The notes under the pieces: model-generated | Seen by the model: only the letters and a program-made list of their open reading frames with translations | Databases searched by the model: none | Told to the model about the DNA's origin: nothing | In this document: piece after piece, positions 14,827 to 23,496 of the stretch | How positions within the stretch are numbered: position 1 is the first letter of the stretch | Layout of the letters: every line of letters starts with the position of its first letter | Assembly: GCA_905206365.1 (NCBI GenBank) | Contig: CAJLHF010000023.1 | Location: 1 to 32,846, forward strand | From: an uncultured Sutterella sp. | GTDB taxonomy: Bacteria > Pseudomonadota > Gammaproteobacteria > Burkholderiales > Burkholderiaceae_F | Reading direction: 5' to 3' | DNA length: 32,846 nt | Translations under genes and position numbers: made by a program

Positions 14827-15084
14827 ATGGCCAAGGAAGACCTCATTGAGATGGCGGGGCAGGTTCTCGAAGTCCTGCCCGACGCGCGCTATCGCGTCAA
14901 GCTCGACAACGGACACGAACTCATTGCCTACACGAACGGCAAGATGCGCAAGCATCACATCCGCATTCTCGCGGGCGACCGCGTTTCGCTCGAGCTTTCG
15001 CCCTACGACCTCACGAAGGGCCGCATCACGTTCCGCCACATCGAGGGCCGTCCCTCGCCGGCGGCTCAGCCGCGCCGTCGCTGA
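14827..15084 (+). CDS. infA: Translation initiation factor IF-1
   Basis: IF-1 occupies the ribosomal A site during initiation and helps IF-2 and IF-3. The 85-residue product is a single OB-fold: MAKEDLIEMAGQVLEVLPDA, then RVKLDNGHELIAYTNGKMRKHHIRILAGDRV and LSPYDLTKGRITFR, the standard IF-1 sequence, with a basic Arg/Pro tail beyond the usual ~72 residues (such a tail is common in one of the betaproteobacterial IF-1 types). The start ATG at 14827 fits the family N-terminus; only GGA lies upstream as Shine-Dalgarno. It is not in a ribosomal-protein operon here but stands alone, so another infA copy elsewhere is possible. Confidence 0.96.
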   Translation: MAKEDLIEMAGQVLEVLPDARYRVKLDNGHELIAYTNGKMRKHHIRILAGDRVSLELSPYDLTKGRITFRHIEGRPSPAAQPRRR

Positions 15085-15134
15085 GCGTGCGTTGCGTCTC
15101 GAACGATCAAATCGTTCGAGGCCGAGTTTGAACG

Positions 15135-15163
15135 AAAAAAGCCCGCATTTCGCGGGCTTTTTT
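15135..15163. terminator. Bidirectional terminator between infA and the cdsA-like gene
   Basis: A 6-bp GC stem (15141-15146 with 15152-15157) extended by AAAAAA/TTTTTT on both sides and a 5-base loop. It ends infA on the plus strand and the five-gene block on the minus strand, 17 bases after the cdsA-like stop. Confidence 0.94.
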
Positions 15164-15180
15164 CTTGGTCTCTTACGCGC

Positions 15181-16152
15181 TCAGAAGGCGTCCTTGAGCG
15201 TGATGAAGAAGATCGTCGTCAGGTGGAAGAAGACCGGAGCGGCGAACGTCAGGGGTGCAAGGCGCGCAAGCGTGCCGCGCGTCATGTAGATGTCGCCTTC
15301 GCCCGCAAGGCGTTCGGCGCCCATACTGCGTCGGACCGAGTTGATGACGAGGTCGCCCATCGAGCCCGAAAGCACGATGGCCAGTGCCATCAGTAGCGCC
15401 TGCCAGAAACGGAACGGCGTGATCCAGTACATGCAACCCGCGGCGACAAGCCCGCCCAGGTACCCCACGGCCGTACCGCGCAGAGTGCGGTTCGGATTGA
15501 ATGGGAGACTGCGCCCACCGAGCATCGAACTCGCGATCGTGGCGACGAGGTCGGAGACGAAGACGACGAGCAGGAAAAAGAGCATCAAGAGAGGGCCCGA
15601 CGAGTTGTAGCGCGTCAGGTCGAGCGTTGCAATGGCCGGAGCGTGCGAGAGGCAGAAAACGCAGAGCATGATGCCCCACTGCACCTTGGCCACGCGCTCA
15701 AGATACCGGTCCGTGTCGCGCGAAAGCGCCATGATGACAGGAAGCGCGAGAAAGAGGTAGACCGGGATGAAGAGCGTGAAAAACTCCGGAACGTCGAATC
15801 CGACGGCGATGTACTGCGCCGGGATGGCGATGTAGAAGGCCAGAACGAGAGCGTTGTGGTCCGTGGGTTTCGTCGGCGTGATCGCGATGAATTCGCGTAG
15901 CAGGAAAAAACTGATGAGCGCGAAAAAGATCATCAGCGCCGCTTGTCCCATCAGAAACGCGATGGTGAAAACAAGAATCAACCACCAGGCCATGCGGGCG
16001 CGGGAGTTGACGGCGAGGATGCGGTTGCGGCTTTCGCCCGTGGTCGTGCGTTTGAGAGCCCAGCTGCCGTACGCCGTTCCGATGGCGGCCAGAAGCGAGA
16101 GGCCGACGAGCAAAATGAGGTAGGCCTCCTGAATGGTGAATCCGAGTCTCAT
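15181..16152 (-). CDS. CdsA-like membrane protein with altered cytidylyltransferase signature
   Basis: A 323-residue protein with about eight transmembrane segments, homologous to phosphatidate cytidylyltransferases, which make CDP-diacylglycerol. Family features are seen: FVSD near 198-201, a degenerate SPxKT region (NPNRTLRG, 219-226), GYLGG, and a closing SGSMGDLVINS followed by LTFAAPVFFHL. But the PROSITE-type signature (S-x-x-K-R ... K-D ... H-G-G-x-x-D-R-x-D) is broken: KR is RR (274-275), KD is ER, HGG is TRG (291-293) and DRxD is ARLA (296-299). The essential Asp residues are thus alanines. It overlaps plsC by ATGA, so both are translated together. It may be a pseudoenzyme or act on something else; a canonical CdsA is expected elsewhere. 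Confidence 0.8.
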   Translation of the reverse strand: MRLGFTIQEAYLILLVGLSLLAAIGTAYGSWALKRTTTGESRNRILAVNSRARMAWWLILVFTIAFLMGQAALMIFFALISFFLLREFIAITPTKPTDHNALVLAFYIAIPAQYIAVGFDVPEFFTLFIPVYLFLALPVIMALSRDTDRYLERVAKVQWGIMLCVFCLSHAPAIATLDLTRYNSSGPLLMLFFLLVVFVSDLVATIASSMLGGRSLPFNPNRTLRGTAVGYLGGLVAAGCMYWITPFRFWQALLMALAIVLSGSMGDLVINSVRRSMGAERLAGEGDIYMTRGTLARLAPLTFAAPVFFHLTTIFFITLKDAF

Positions 16153-16766
16153 GCTTGTGCCAATTCAATGATTGCGTTGCGGGCCCGCTCGAGGAAGTCT
16201 TCCTTGAGATCGTCGGGACTGTGCGGCAGCGGCGCGCCGAAGCGCACCGAGCAGACGGTGGGAACCGGGATGAGCACCCCCTTGGGCATGGCGCGGTGAA
16301 GGTTCTCGATGTAGACGGGAATCAGCTCGACGTCGGGGAATTCGCGCATCAGGCGCCAGATGCCGGACTTGAATTCACTCGGCAGAGGCTGCGGACGACG
16401 GGTACCTTCGGGGAAGATGATGAGTGATGAACCCTCTTGAAGCGCTTGGCGAAGCGGGTCGAGCGGGTTGGCATTGTGGTCGCTGCGACGGCGATCGACG
16501 AGAACGACGTTGAGTTCTTCGAGGGCGATGCGGCGACGCAAAAGGCCGCGCTCCCAGTAGTCCTTGGCGGCCACTGGGCGCACTTGGCGTCGGAGCTGTT
16601 GCGGCAACGAGGCCCAGATGACGATGGTGTCGAGATGGCTCGTGTGATTGGCGAAATAGATGCGCTGACGCGATGACGGGGCACACCCCTGCCAGTGCGG
16701 GTAGGCGCCCACCAAAAGGCGCGTGAGCCACACGATGGGCGTCATGAGCTTGAAATTGCTTAACAC
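16149..16766 (-). CDS. 1-acyl-glycerol-3-phosphate acyltransferase family protein (PlsC-like)
   Basis: PlsC-type acyltransferases add the second acyl chain to lysophosphatidate at the inner membrane. The HX4D catalytic motif is seen as NHTSHLD at 40-46, followed by the substrate motif FPEGTRR at 118-124 and a later VELIPVYIENL strand. The product is about 205 residues. I prefer GTG at 16766 because AGGA lies 6 bases upstream and the sequence then begins LSNFKLMTPIVWLTRLLVG; ATG at 16745 is the alternative. A perfect TATAAT (complement of 16830-16835) just after the tldD stop could be an internal promoter. The stop overlaps the cdsA-like start by ATGA. Since the partner protein looks catalytically altered, the phospholipid made by this pair is uncertain. 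Confidence 0.88.
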   Translation of the reverse strand: MLSNFKLMTPIVWLTRLLVGAYPHWQGCAPSSRQRIYFANHTSHLDTIVIWASLPQQLRRQVRPVAAKDYWERGLLRRRIALEELNVVLVDRRRSDHNANPLDPLRQALQEGSSLIIFPEGTRRPQPLPSEFKSGIWRLMREFPDVELIPVYIENLHRAMPKGVLIPVPTVCSVRFGAPLPHSPDDLKEDFLERARNAIIELAQA

Positions 16767-16829
16767 GTCGGATCCTGTCGAGTGTTGGGAAAAGCGGTCG
16801 AGATTGCTGTCTACGGCCGACAAACTGTC

Positions 16830-16835
16830 ATTATA
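16830..16835 (-). promoter_or_regulatory. Possible internal promoter (-10) for plsC-cdsA-like pair
   Basis: A perfect TATAAT on the minus strand lies 5 bases past the tldD stop, in a small AT-rich patch, 64 bases before the plsC start. No good -35 is found 16-18 bases upstream, so this is a weak call. If real it would let the acyltransferase pair be expressed apart from yhdP-nit-tldD. Confidence 0.3.
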
Positions 16836-16839
16836 AATT

Positions 16840-18291
16840 TCACGCCGCAAGGGTGCCGCCGACCGTGAGCGCGTCGATGCGCACGGTCGGCATCCCGACG
16901 CCGACCGGAACGTGCTGGCCGTCCTTGCCGCACTGGCCCGAACCCTCGTCAAGCCGGAAGTCGTTGCCGATCATAGGAATGTGGCGAAGTGCCTGCGAGC
17001 CCGAGCCGATCAGCATGGCGCCCTTGACGGGGCGGGTGATGCGTCCCTTTTCGATCATCCAGGCGCGGCTCATGTTGAAGACGAATTGCCCGTTGGTGAT
17101 GTCGACCTGACCGCCATTGAAGTGTGAGGCGTAGATGCCGCGATCGACCGAGGCGACGATTTCCTGCGGATCGTAGGGACCGGCGAGCATGAAGGTATTG
17201 GTCATGCGCGGCAGGGGAAGCGTCGCGAAACTTTCCCGTCGGCCGTTGCCCGTGGGGGCCGCGCCGAGTAGTCGGGCATTGGTCAGGTCGTGCATGAAGC
17301 CCGTGAGAATGCCGTCTTCGATGAGCACGGTGCGTTGCGTCGGTTCGCCTTCGTCGTCGAAGTGCAACGAACCGCGTCGCCCGGGGAGCGTGCCGTCATC
17401 GATGACCGTCACGCCGGGCGAGGCGACCCGTTCGCCCGTCATGTCCGTGAAGACCGAGGTCCCCTTGCGGATGAAATCGCTTTCAAGACCGTGACCGACC
17501 GACTCATGCAGAAGAATGCCGGGCCAACCGGGGCCGAGCACCACGGGCATGACGCCCGCGGGTGCGGGATCGGCGTCGAGATTGTGAAGTGCCTCGTCGA
17601 GCGCCGATTGCACCCACCGATCGACCCGCTCGCGCGTGAAAAAGCGAATGCCCGTACGTCCGCCTCCGCCCGCCGAGGCGCGTTCGCGACGCCCTCCCGA
17701 GCACACCTGAACGGTGATCGAGAGGTAGGAAAGGGGCCGTTCGTCGGAAAGAAGCCGACCGTCGAGGCCTGCCACGATCACGCGGTCGCACTCGGTTTGG
17801 TAGGAGACATGAACGTCCTCAACCCGCGGGTCGAGCGAACGTGCTTTGCTTTCGGCGTACTTGAGAAGAGCGATTTGTTCCTCGGGGGCGTCGCAATCGG
17901 GCGCGGGCGCACTCAAGGCGGGAGCGGACCGCAGACGGAATTCCGCGGGGATCACGGCTTCCCGACCCGACGTGGCGACCGCACCCGCCCGATCGGCACA
18001 GGCCGAGAGCGTCGCGAAGTCGAAGTCACTCGTGTAGGCGAGCGCGGACTTTTCGCCCGAGACGCATCGCAACCCGACGCCGCGATCGATCGTAAAGCTT
18101 CCGCTTTTGAGGATGCCCTCTTCAAGCGTCCAAGATCGCGAGGTCGTTTCCTGAAAGTAGAGGTCCGCCCAATCGGTTCCCGGTCGCGCGAGGCGCGCAA
18201 GCAACCGTCGGGCGTCGCTGCCGTCGATCCCGCTCGCGTTCCAGAGACGAACGAAGGGCGACGAGGCGGCGGAATGCATTTCGGTGCTCAT
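16840..18291 (-). CDS. tldD: TldD, metalloprotease subunit
   Basis: TldD forms a cytoplasmic zinc protease with TldE/PmbA that trims unfolded peptides; in E. coli it matures microcin B17 and degrades the CcdA antitoxin. The 483-residue product carries the zinc motif HESVGHGLESDF at 262-273 (HExxxH), GRRGSLHFDDEGEPT, PTGNGRRESFATLPLPRMTNT, and the C-terminal SGQCGKDGQHVPVGVG and LTVGGT, all typical. The start ATG at 18291 overlaps the nit stop by ATGA and the product begins near the family N-terminus. Second gene after yhdP in the same transcript. TldE is not in the window. Confidence 0.96.
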   Translation of the reverse strand: MSTEMHSAASSPFVRLWNASGIDGSDARRLLARLARPGTDWADLYFQETTSRSWTLEEGILKSGSFTIDRGVGLRCVSGEKSALAYTSDFDFATLSACADRAGAVATSGREAVIPAEFRLRSAPALSAPAPDCDAPEEQIALLKYAESKARSLDPRVEDVHVSYQTECDRVIVAGLDGRLLSDERPLSYLSITVQVCSGGRRERASAGGGGRTGIRFFTRERVDRWVQSALDEALHNLDADPAPAGVMPVVLGPGWPGILLHESVGHGLESDFIRKGTSVFTDMTGERVASPGVTVIDDGTLPGRRGSLHFDDEGEPTQRTVLIEDGILTGFMHDLTNARLLGAAPTGNGRRESFATLPLPRMTNTFMLAGPYDPQEIVASVDRGIYASHFNGGQVDITNGQFVFNMSRAWMIEKGRITRPVKGAMLIGSGSQALRHIPMIGNDFRLDEGSGQCGKDGQHVPVGVGMPTVRIDALTVGGTLAA

Positions 18292-19106
18292 TCGAAGGAA
18301 CTCCGGGCTTCGAGAGCGGGCAACATGCCGCGAACGGATCGCAGGAGCCGTTCGTCGAAGTCCCCGATCACGATGCCTTCGCCCGCGGGGAATTCCGCCG
18401 CGAGATTGCCCCACGGATCGACGATGCGGCTGTGGCCCCACGTGCGGCGGCCCGATTCGTGCGTGCCGCCTTGAGCGGCCGCCACGACGTAACACTGATT
18501 TTCGACGGCCCGCGCCGCAAGAAGCGTCGCCCAATGGGCGCGGCCGGTCGTTTCCGTAAAGGTTGCGGGCAGGAGTTGGAGGTCGACGGGACCGAGCGCG
18601 CGGAAGAGTTCCGGAAAGCGCAGATCGAATCCGAGCGCAAGCCCCACCGTGAGCTCACGCCCGTCCCAGGTCGTCAGCGTGAAGGAGACGGCCTTGCGAC
18701 CCGGGCGCATGACGCGAGCTTCGTCGTAAAACTCTTCGTTGCCGCGAGCGTAGCGGAAGCAGTGGATGCGGTCGTAACGGGCGACTGCATCGCCCTTGGG
18801 ATCGTAGACGAGGAGCGAATTCGTGATGCGGGCCGGGTCCTCGGTCTTGAGCGGAATCGATCCTGCGGCCACCCATATGCGGTGACGAACGGCCGCCATA
18901 CGGACGGCTTCCTGGATCGGCCCGTCGCCGAAGTCCTCGGCCACGCCGAGGAGCGCGAAATCGTCCTGCGGCAAAAAGGCGAAATGTTCCGGGAGAACTA
19001 CGAGTTCGGCACCGGATTCGGCGCCGGCCCCGATCAGGGTGACGGCGCGGATAACGTTTTCTTCGGCATTGAGGCCGGAGACCATCTGACAGGCGGCAAT
19101 GCGCAT
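18288..19106 (-). CDS. Nit2-like carbon-nitrogen hydrolase homologue, catalytic residues replaced
   Basis: A 272-residue member of the nitrilase/omega-amidase superfamily. Nit-type enzymes use a Glu-Lys-Cys triad to hydrolyse amides such as deaminated glutathione. The Glu is kept (E40 in VVLPEHF), and the surrounding folds are well conserved: RYDxIH, GNEEFYDEA, FDLRFPELFRA, ATFTETTGRAHWATLLAARAVEN, and GHSRIVDPWG. But the Lys is Arg (R113, codon at 18768-18770) and the Cys nucleophile is Gly (G159, GGA complement of 18630-18632). It should therefore be inactive as an amidase. ATG at 19106 has AAGGAG 9 bases upstream. It lies between yhdP and tldD, its usual place in Burkholderiales, with ATGA coupling to tldD. 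Confidence 0.9.
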   Translation of the reverse strand: MRIAACQMVSGLNAEENVIRAVTLIGAGAESGAELVVLPEHFAFLPQDDFALLGVAEDFGDGPIQEAVRMAAVRHRIWVAAGSIPLKTEDPARITNSLLVYDPKGDAVARYDRIHCFRYARGNEEFYDEARVMRPGRKAVSFTLTTWDGRELTVGLALGFDLRFPELFRALGPVDLQLLPATFTETTGRAHWATLLAARAVENQCYVVAAAQGGTHESGRRTWGHSRIVDPWGNLAAEFPAGEGIVIGDFDERLLRSVRGMLPALEARSSFE

Positions 19107-19162
19107 GGTGGGAGGCTCCTTCGGACGACGCACGCAAAAGACCACATTGTAGGGCGCGCGTG

Positions 19163-22100
19163 TTACGGCGTCGTATTGTTGTTTTCGGTTTTTGGAGCGG
19201 CGAAGGGATCGAGTTCGACGTGTTCGAGCTTCGTGACGGAGGGGTTGTCCATGCTGCCCGTGACGATATATTCGCTCTTTAACAATTCCGAAATGTGATC
19301 TTTGAGAACGAGTTGCGCGAGGAACGTACCGAGACCGACCGCGGGGTTCGCAAACGCGAGCGCGAGCGAAGCACCTTCGGCATTGAGGCTTGGGAGCACC
19401 ACGGCCTTGAGATCGAGCCGGTTGCGCACGAAGTCGGCGTCGCCCGCCATGAGCACGGTGGCCGACGAGCCGTTGACGGCGGCTTTGTCGGCGTGCATGA
19501 CGCCATTTTGAAGCTTCGCCTGCAAAAGCATCGTGTCGAAGGAGAAACCCTTGCTGATTACGTCGCGGAAGTCTAGACGCAGGCGGTTGAGGAGGTGCTG
19601 CATTGACATGAGGCTCAGAAGCCGCCCCGCACCCGGTTCGATCTGAAGGATTTGCCCCGCTCCCGCAAGGAGGTCGATCGAGCCCGAGAGGGTTTCGAGT
19701 TCGGGCGCATAGGGTGCACCCGACCAGGCGAATTTCAGCTTGCCCTTGGCGGGCGCCCGACGAATTGCGTCCTTGATGTTGAGCGACTGCAGTACGGTCC
19801 CGATGCTTTTCACGTCCGCCGTGAGGTCAATCGAGGTGCGCCCCGAGGTTTCGCCGCTCGGATCGGGGCGCCAGAAGCCGTGACCGGAGACGGTGCCGCC
19901 CGCGTTGCGTACGGCGAGCGTATCGATGCGCCAGGTGTTCCCGGGGCGCACATTGGTCGCGCGCAATTCCACTTTGCCGATGCGACGCTCACCCACCTGC
20001 AGATCGTCGACGACGAGCGTCACGTCGGGCAACGCTGTCACGGACGGACGTTTCTTCTCGGAGAGCATGGATTCGAACTGCTGATTGATTTTCTCCGGCA
20101 CGTACAGGCGATTGAGCTTCACGGAAAGCGCTGCGGGCGCATTGTGCGTCGCGTTTTGAAGTTCGACCTGCCCCGACGCTTCTTTCGAGCCGAGGCGCAG
20201 GTGCCAGCCGCCATCGTACCGGCGCAGCGTCGCGTCGATATCGGCGAGGTGCTTGTCGTCCGCGACGAGGTCGCCGATTTGGACGCGCACCAGAGAAAGT
20301 GCGTCCGCGGCATCGTAAGAGGGGTTTTCGGGATTGTCGGCGGCACCTGAAGCCGCGGGCGTGTTGCCCCGCGCTGAGTCGCGCAACAGGTCGCCAACTA
20401 CGGGATGCCAATCGTCGAAGGAGAGGTAAGGTTCGTCGACAAGAACGTGCAGGTCATCGACCGGAATGTGCCCCGGAAGTCCTCGGCCGAGCGCGACGAC
20501 ACCCGTTGCGGGACCGTTCGCGGGGATACTCAGGTCGAACGCGGCCCGCTCGCCCGAACGCACGATCAGGCGGCTTTCCGCTTCGGAGAGGTCGAACCGG
20601 AAGTCGGTCGTCCATTTTTCAACGGGGGCCTTCGCAAACGGAATGGGAAGAGTGCTCGAGAGCCCCTCAAGCGTGCTCGTACCCGTGACGCGCAGAGAGG
20701 AGCCCAGGGCCGCTCGGGCGCCGTCCGTGAGGCCCACTTCAACCGCGGCGCGCACGGGAACGGCGCCCGAGGTTTTCTTGAGAAGCACCGTTGCTTCGGG
20801 GAGCCTTATAAGCCGCTCGAAATCGGCGGGCGAGGCGGAAAGTGCGACGTCGAACGCGGCCACGCCGTTCGTGGTCGAAGCGCTCACAGAGAGCGGAGCG
20901 CCGCCCGCGAGCCCGCGAAGCGGCTCGGTGGTCTCGATGCTTTTTTCCGTGATGCGAAGCGATCCCGTGAGTTCGGTCGCTTCGGGCAGTCTGTTGAAAA
21001 GTCGTAACGTTGCGCGGTCGACGTTCGCGTCGATCGCCATCGTGAAAAGCGACGGGTTGCCGAGCGGTACGCCGAGTCTAAGCGCGGCGCTTGCTTTGCC
21101 CGAGCCGCGCGCTTCGGCAAAGAGGTCGCCGAGCGCCGAGCGCAACATAGTGCTTGTGTTGAGGTAGTCGAGCGCCTGCGTGAGGCTCCCGGAGATTTCC
21201 CCGCCCACGTTGAGCATCACGGTGTCCGCGGAAAACGAGGGAATTTCCACGAGGACCTTTCGCGCTTGGAGACCCATGGACGTCGCGGATTCGCCGCCGA
21301 TGCGCATGCTTTCGCCTTCGAAAAGCAGAGAAGCGCGGATCGAATCGAGGACCGGCCAGAGGCGTGCCGTACGGTAGCGGCCCGAGCGGTCCGTTTCGTA
21401 ACTCGGCATGAAGTCGAGTTTTCCGTGTTGCACGTCGGCCCGGATGCGGAAGAGCCCTTGCCCAGCGTTCTTTTTCACCCAGGGGAATTTGTCGAGTTCG
21501 CCGCGTACGACGAAATCGCCCCCCGAGGCCTCGCCCGCGAGAAGGGCAGCTTCGAGGTAGTCGAGCGTCGATTCTCCCACGACGTTCGGAAGGTATCGGA
21601 CGACCGAAGTGGCTTTGGCACGAAGCAGTTTGCCCGAGAGGTCGAGCGTGCCCGCACCGCCCGTCGCCTTCCAGGAGCCCGAGGCTGTGAGGGCGGCGTC
21701 GTGATTGGCGAGGCGGAAGTTTTCGAAGTAAAGGGTCGGTGTCTCGCCGAGCACCACGCGTACGCGCCCCTTGAGTTCGTCGAGCTGGAAGCGGGGATTG
21801 CGAAAGACCCCCGGGAAGACGAAGGTCGACGCAGGCCCGTTCACGTCGACGAGGACGTCGCCGTTCGGACGCGTGCTCACGAGTCCGCCGAGATTGCGAA
21901 ACGAGGGTAAGGCATCTTTCGGAGAACCGGGCAGTGTCAGGCGGTAAAAGCCGAAAGAACCCCGCCAGTTTTTCGGATCGGTCGGGTCGCCCTTCGCGTC
22001 GAGCTCCAAGTCGCGAATCGACCCCGAGAGCGGGTGTTGCGCGAGAAACGAACGCACGTCGTCGGAGAAGGGGAGCGCCCCCGAGAGCGACGTGAGCGTG

Positions 22101-23266
22101 CCGATTTCGAGCGCCGAAGCGGAGATTTCGATCGATACGGGGCGACCCGCCTCGTCACGCCCGAGGGCGAACCGCAGGTTCGAAGGCCCGAAATTCACGT
22201 TTGAATCGGTGGTGAAGGCGAGTTGATCGGCGGAAAAAACGAAGGGGCCCGAGCCCTCGCGCTCGAACGCAAGTCGCCCGACGAGCTTCGAGAGGTGCAG
22301 CGGTTGAAGGCTCTCGGCCAAGCGCGCTTCGACGTCGCGCAGATGCACGTCGGCCGCGGCCGAGCGGATGTTTCCCGCATCGAATGTCGTCCAGATTCGG
22401 GCTGCGCCCGAGCCGCGCCGCAGGTACTGCGTGAGGCCGACGCGGCGCATGAGGCGTCCCATGTCGATGCTGTCGAAGGCCGCATAGGCTTCGCCCTTCC
22501 AGGTGGCGGGGTCGGCGTCGACCGAAAAGAGTCCCTTTTCAATGCGGGAGCGAACGACGAAGTGGCGCTCGTTCGTCCCTTCGACGACAGTGCCCTCAAG
22601 GGCCGCTTTCCAGTCAAGCAGCCCCTGATCGAAAACGGCATTCGTCTCGCGTATGAGAACGGGAAGCGGCCGAACGCCGGGGCGCTCGTCGACGTAGGTG
22701 AAAGTGCCGTTTTTGAGAATCAGGCGACTTTGCGCGAGAAGCCAGCTGGCAAAGGTACTCGTACTCGAAGCATCCGCGCGCGTTTCGTCACCGCGCAATG
22801 CCGAAACGTCGAGCAGAACGCCGCCGATGTCGTATTCAGTGTCCGAAAGACGGCGTACCGTGAACTGCGGGTCGGCGACGAGCAGACGGTGAAAGCGTGG
22901 TTCGAGGTGCCAGAGGGACGCCCAGGAAAGTTCCGCTTCGATGCGGGGAAGTTCGAGCGAAACGGGGCCGCCCGGTCGGCTGAGCGTGACGTTTTCAAGT
23001 TCGATTACCGGGCGGATCGTGCGGAACGATCCTTTGACGGACGAGGCGTTGAGCGTGATCCCCGTCGAGGCCGAAATCGCCGCCGTGACGTCTTCCCGGT
23101 AGTGGTCGAGCTGCGTCGTGACGAACCAACGTGCGCCGAGAATGACAAAACCCGCAATGAAATAAATCGTTGCGAGGACTTGAAAGAGCACGTGGCCGAA
23201 ACGCTTCGGGAAAGATTCCGCACGGCGTTCGGCGGTGCCCCGATCTCGACGGTCGTAAGTGGTCAT
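19163..23266 (-). CDS. yhdP: YhdP family AsmA-like protein
   Basis: A very large protein (about 1367 residues) with one N-terminal membrane anchor (VLFQVLATIYFIAGFVILGA near 24-43) and a long periplasmic part of repeating beta-rich segments, as in the AsmA/TamB/YhdP group. In E. coli YhdP, TamB and YdbH form bridges that carry phospholipids from the inner to the outer membrane. Recognised pieces are the N-terminal ITLNASSVKGSFRTIRPVIELENV, and the C-terminal SLMSMQHLLNRLRLDF and SKGFSFDTMLLQAKLQNGVM, which belong to the DUF3971/AsmA_2-type ending. The start is ATG at 23266; no good Shine-Dalgarno is seen and an in-frame GTG at 23365 would add 33 residues. First gene of the block, divergent from glnE. 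Confidence 0.92.
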   Translation of the reverse strand: MTTYDRRDRGTAERRAESFPKRFGHVLFQVLATIYFIAGFVILGARWFVTTQLDHYREDVTAAISASTGITLNASSVKGSFRTIRPVIELENVTLSRPGGPVSLELPRIEAELSWASLWHLEPRFHRLLVADPQFTVRRLSDTEYDIGGVLLDVSALRGDETRADASSTSTFASWLLAQSRLILKNGTFTYVDERPGVRPLPVLIRETNAVFDQGLLDWKAALEGTVVEGTNERHFVVRSRIEKGLFSVDADPATWKGEAYAAFDSIDMGRLMRRVGLTQYLRRGSGAARIWTTFDAGNIRSAAADVHLRDVEARLAESLQPLHLSKLVGRLAFEREGSGPFVFSADQLAFTTDSNVNFGPSNLRFALGRDEAGRPVSIEISASALEIGTLTSLSGALPFSDDVRSFLAQHPLSGSIRDLELDAKGDPTDPKNWRGSFGFYRLTLPGSPKDALPSFRNLGGLVSTRPNGDVLVDVNGPASTFVFPGVFRNPRFQLDELKGRVRVVLGETPTLYFENFRLANHDAALTASGSWKATGGAGTLDLSGKLLRAKATSVVRYLPNVVGESTLDYLEAALLAGEASGGDFVVRGELDKFPWVKKNAGQGLFRIRADVQHGKLDFMPSYETDRSGRYRTARLWPVLDSIRASLLFEGESMRIGGESATSMGLQARKVLVEIPSFSADTVMLNVGGEISGSLTQALDYLNTSTMLRSALGDLFAEARGSGKASAALRLGVPLGNPSLFTMAIDANVDRATLRLFNRLPEATELTGSLRITEKSIETTEPLRGLAGGAPLSVSASTTNGVAAFDVALSASPADFERLIRLPEATVLLKKTSGAVPVRAAVEVGLTDGARAALGSSLRVTGTSTLEGLSSTLPIPFAKAPVEKWTTDFRFDLSEAESRLIVRSGERAAFDLSIPANGPATGVVALGRGLPGHIPVDDLHVLVDEPYLSFDDWHPVVGDLLRDSARGNTPAASGAADNPENPSYDAADALSLVRVQIGDLVADDKHLADIDATLRRYDGGWHLRLGSKEASGQVELQNATHNAPAALSVKLNRLYVPEKINQQFESMLSEKKRPSVTALPDVTLVVDDLQVGERRIGKVELRATNVRPGNTWRIDTLAVRNAGGTVSGHGFWRPDPSGETSGRTSIDLTADVKSIGTVLQSLNIKDAIRRAPAKGKLKFAWSGAPYAPELETLSGSIDLLAGAGQILQIEPGAGRLLSLMSMQHLLNRLRLDFRDVISKGFSFDTMLLQAKLQNGVMHADKAAVNGSSATVLMAGDADFVRNRLDLKAVVLPSLNAEGASLALAFANPAVGLGTFLAQLVLKDHISELLKSEYIVTGSMDNPSVTKLEHVELDPFAAPKTENNNTTP

Positions 23267-23496
23267 GACGATGCGTGCCGGGAAAACGAAGGTGCCGCCT
23301 GCGAACACGGTAACACGCAGCACGACGACAAATGCACAGAAGATGTGAAATGATACGGTTTTCACGGTGCGCGTGACGAGCGGCGGCGAAAAACGGCGGA
23401 AAACGGCCGCTGGAGCCAGAACGCGCCCGGTAACCGATTGTTTTCACCGATTCGCCCGGACGGCCGCCCCGCGCGCTTTTGGTAGGAGGTGCGACG

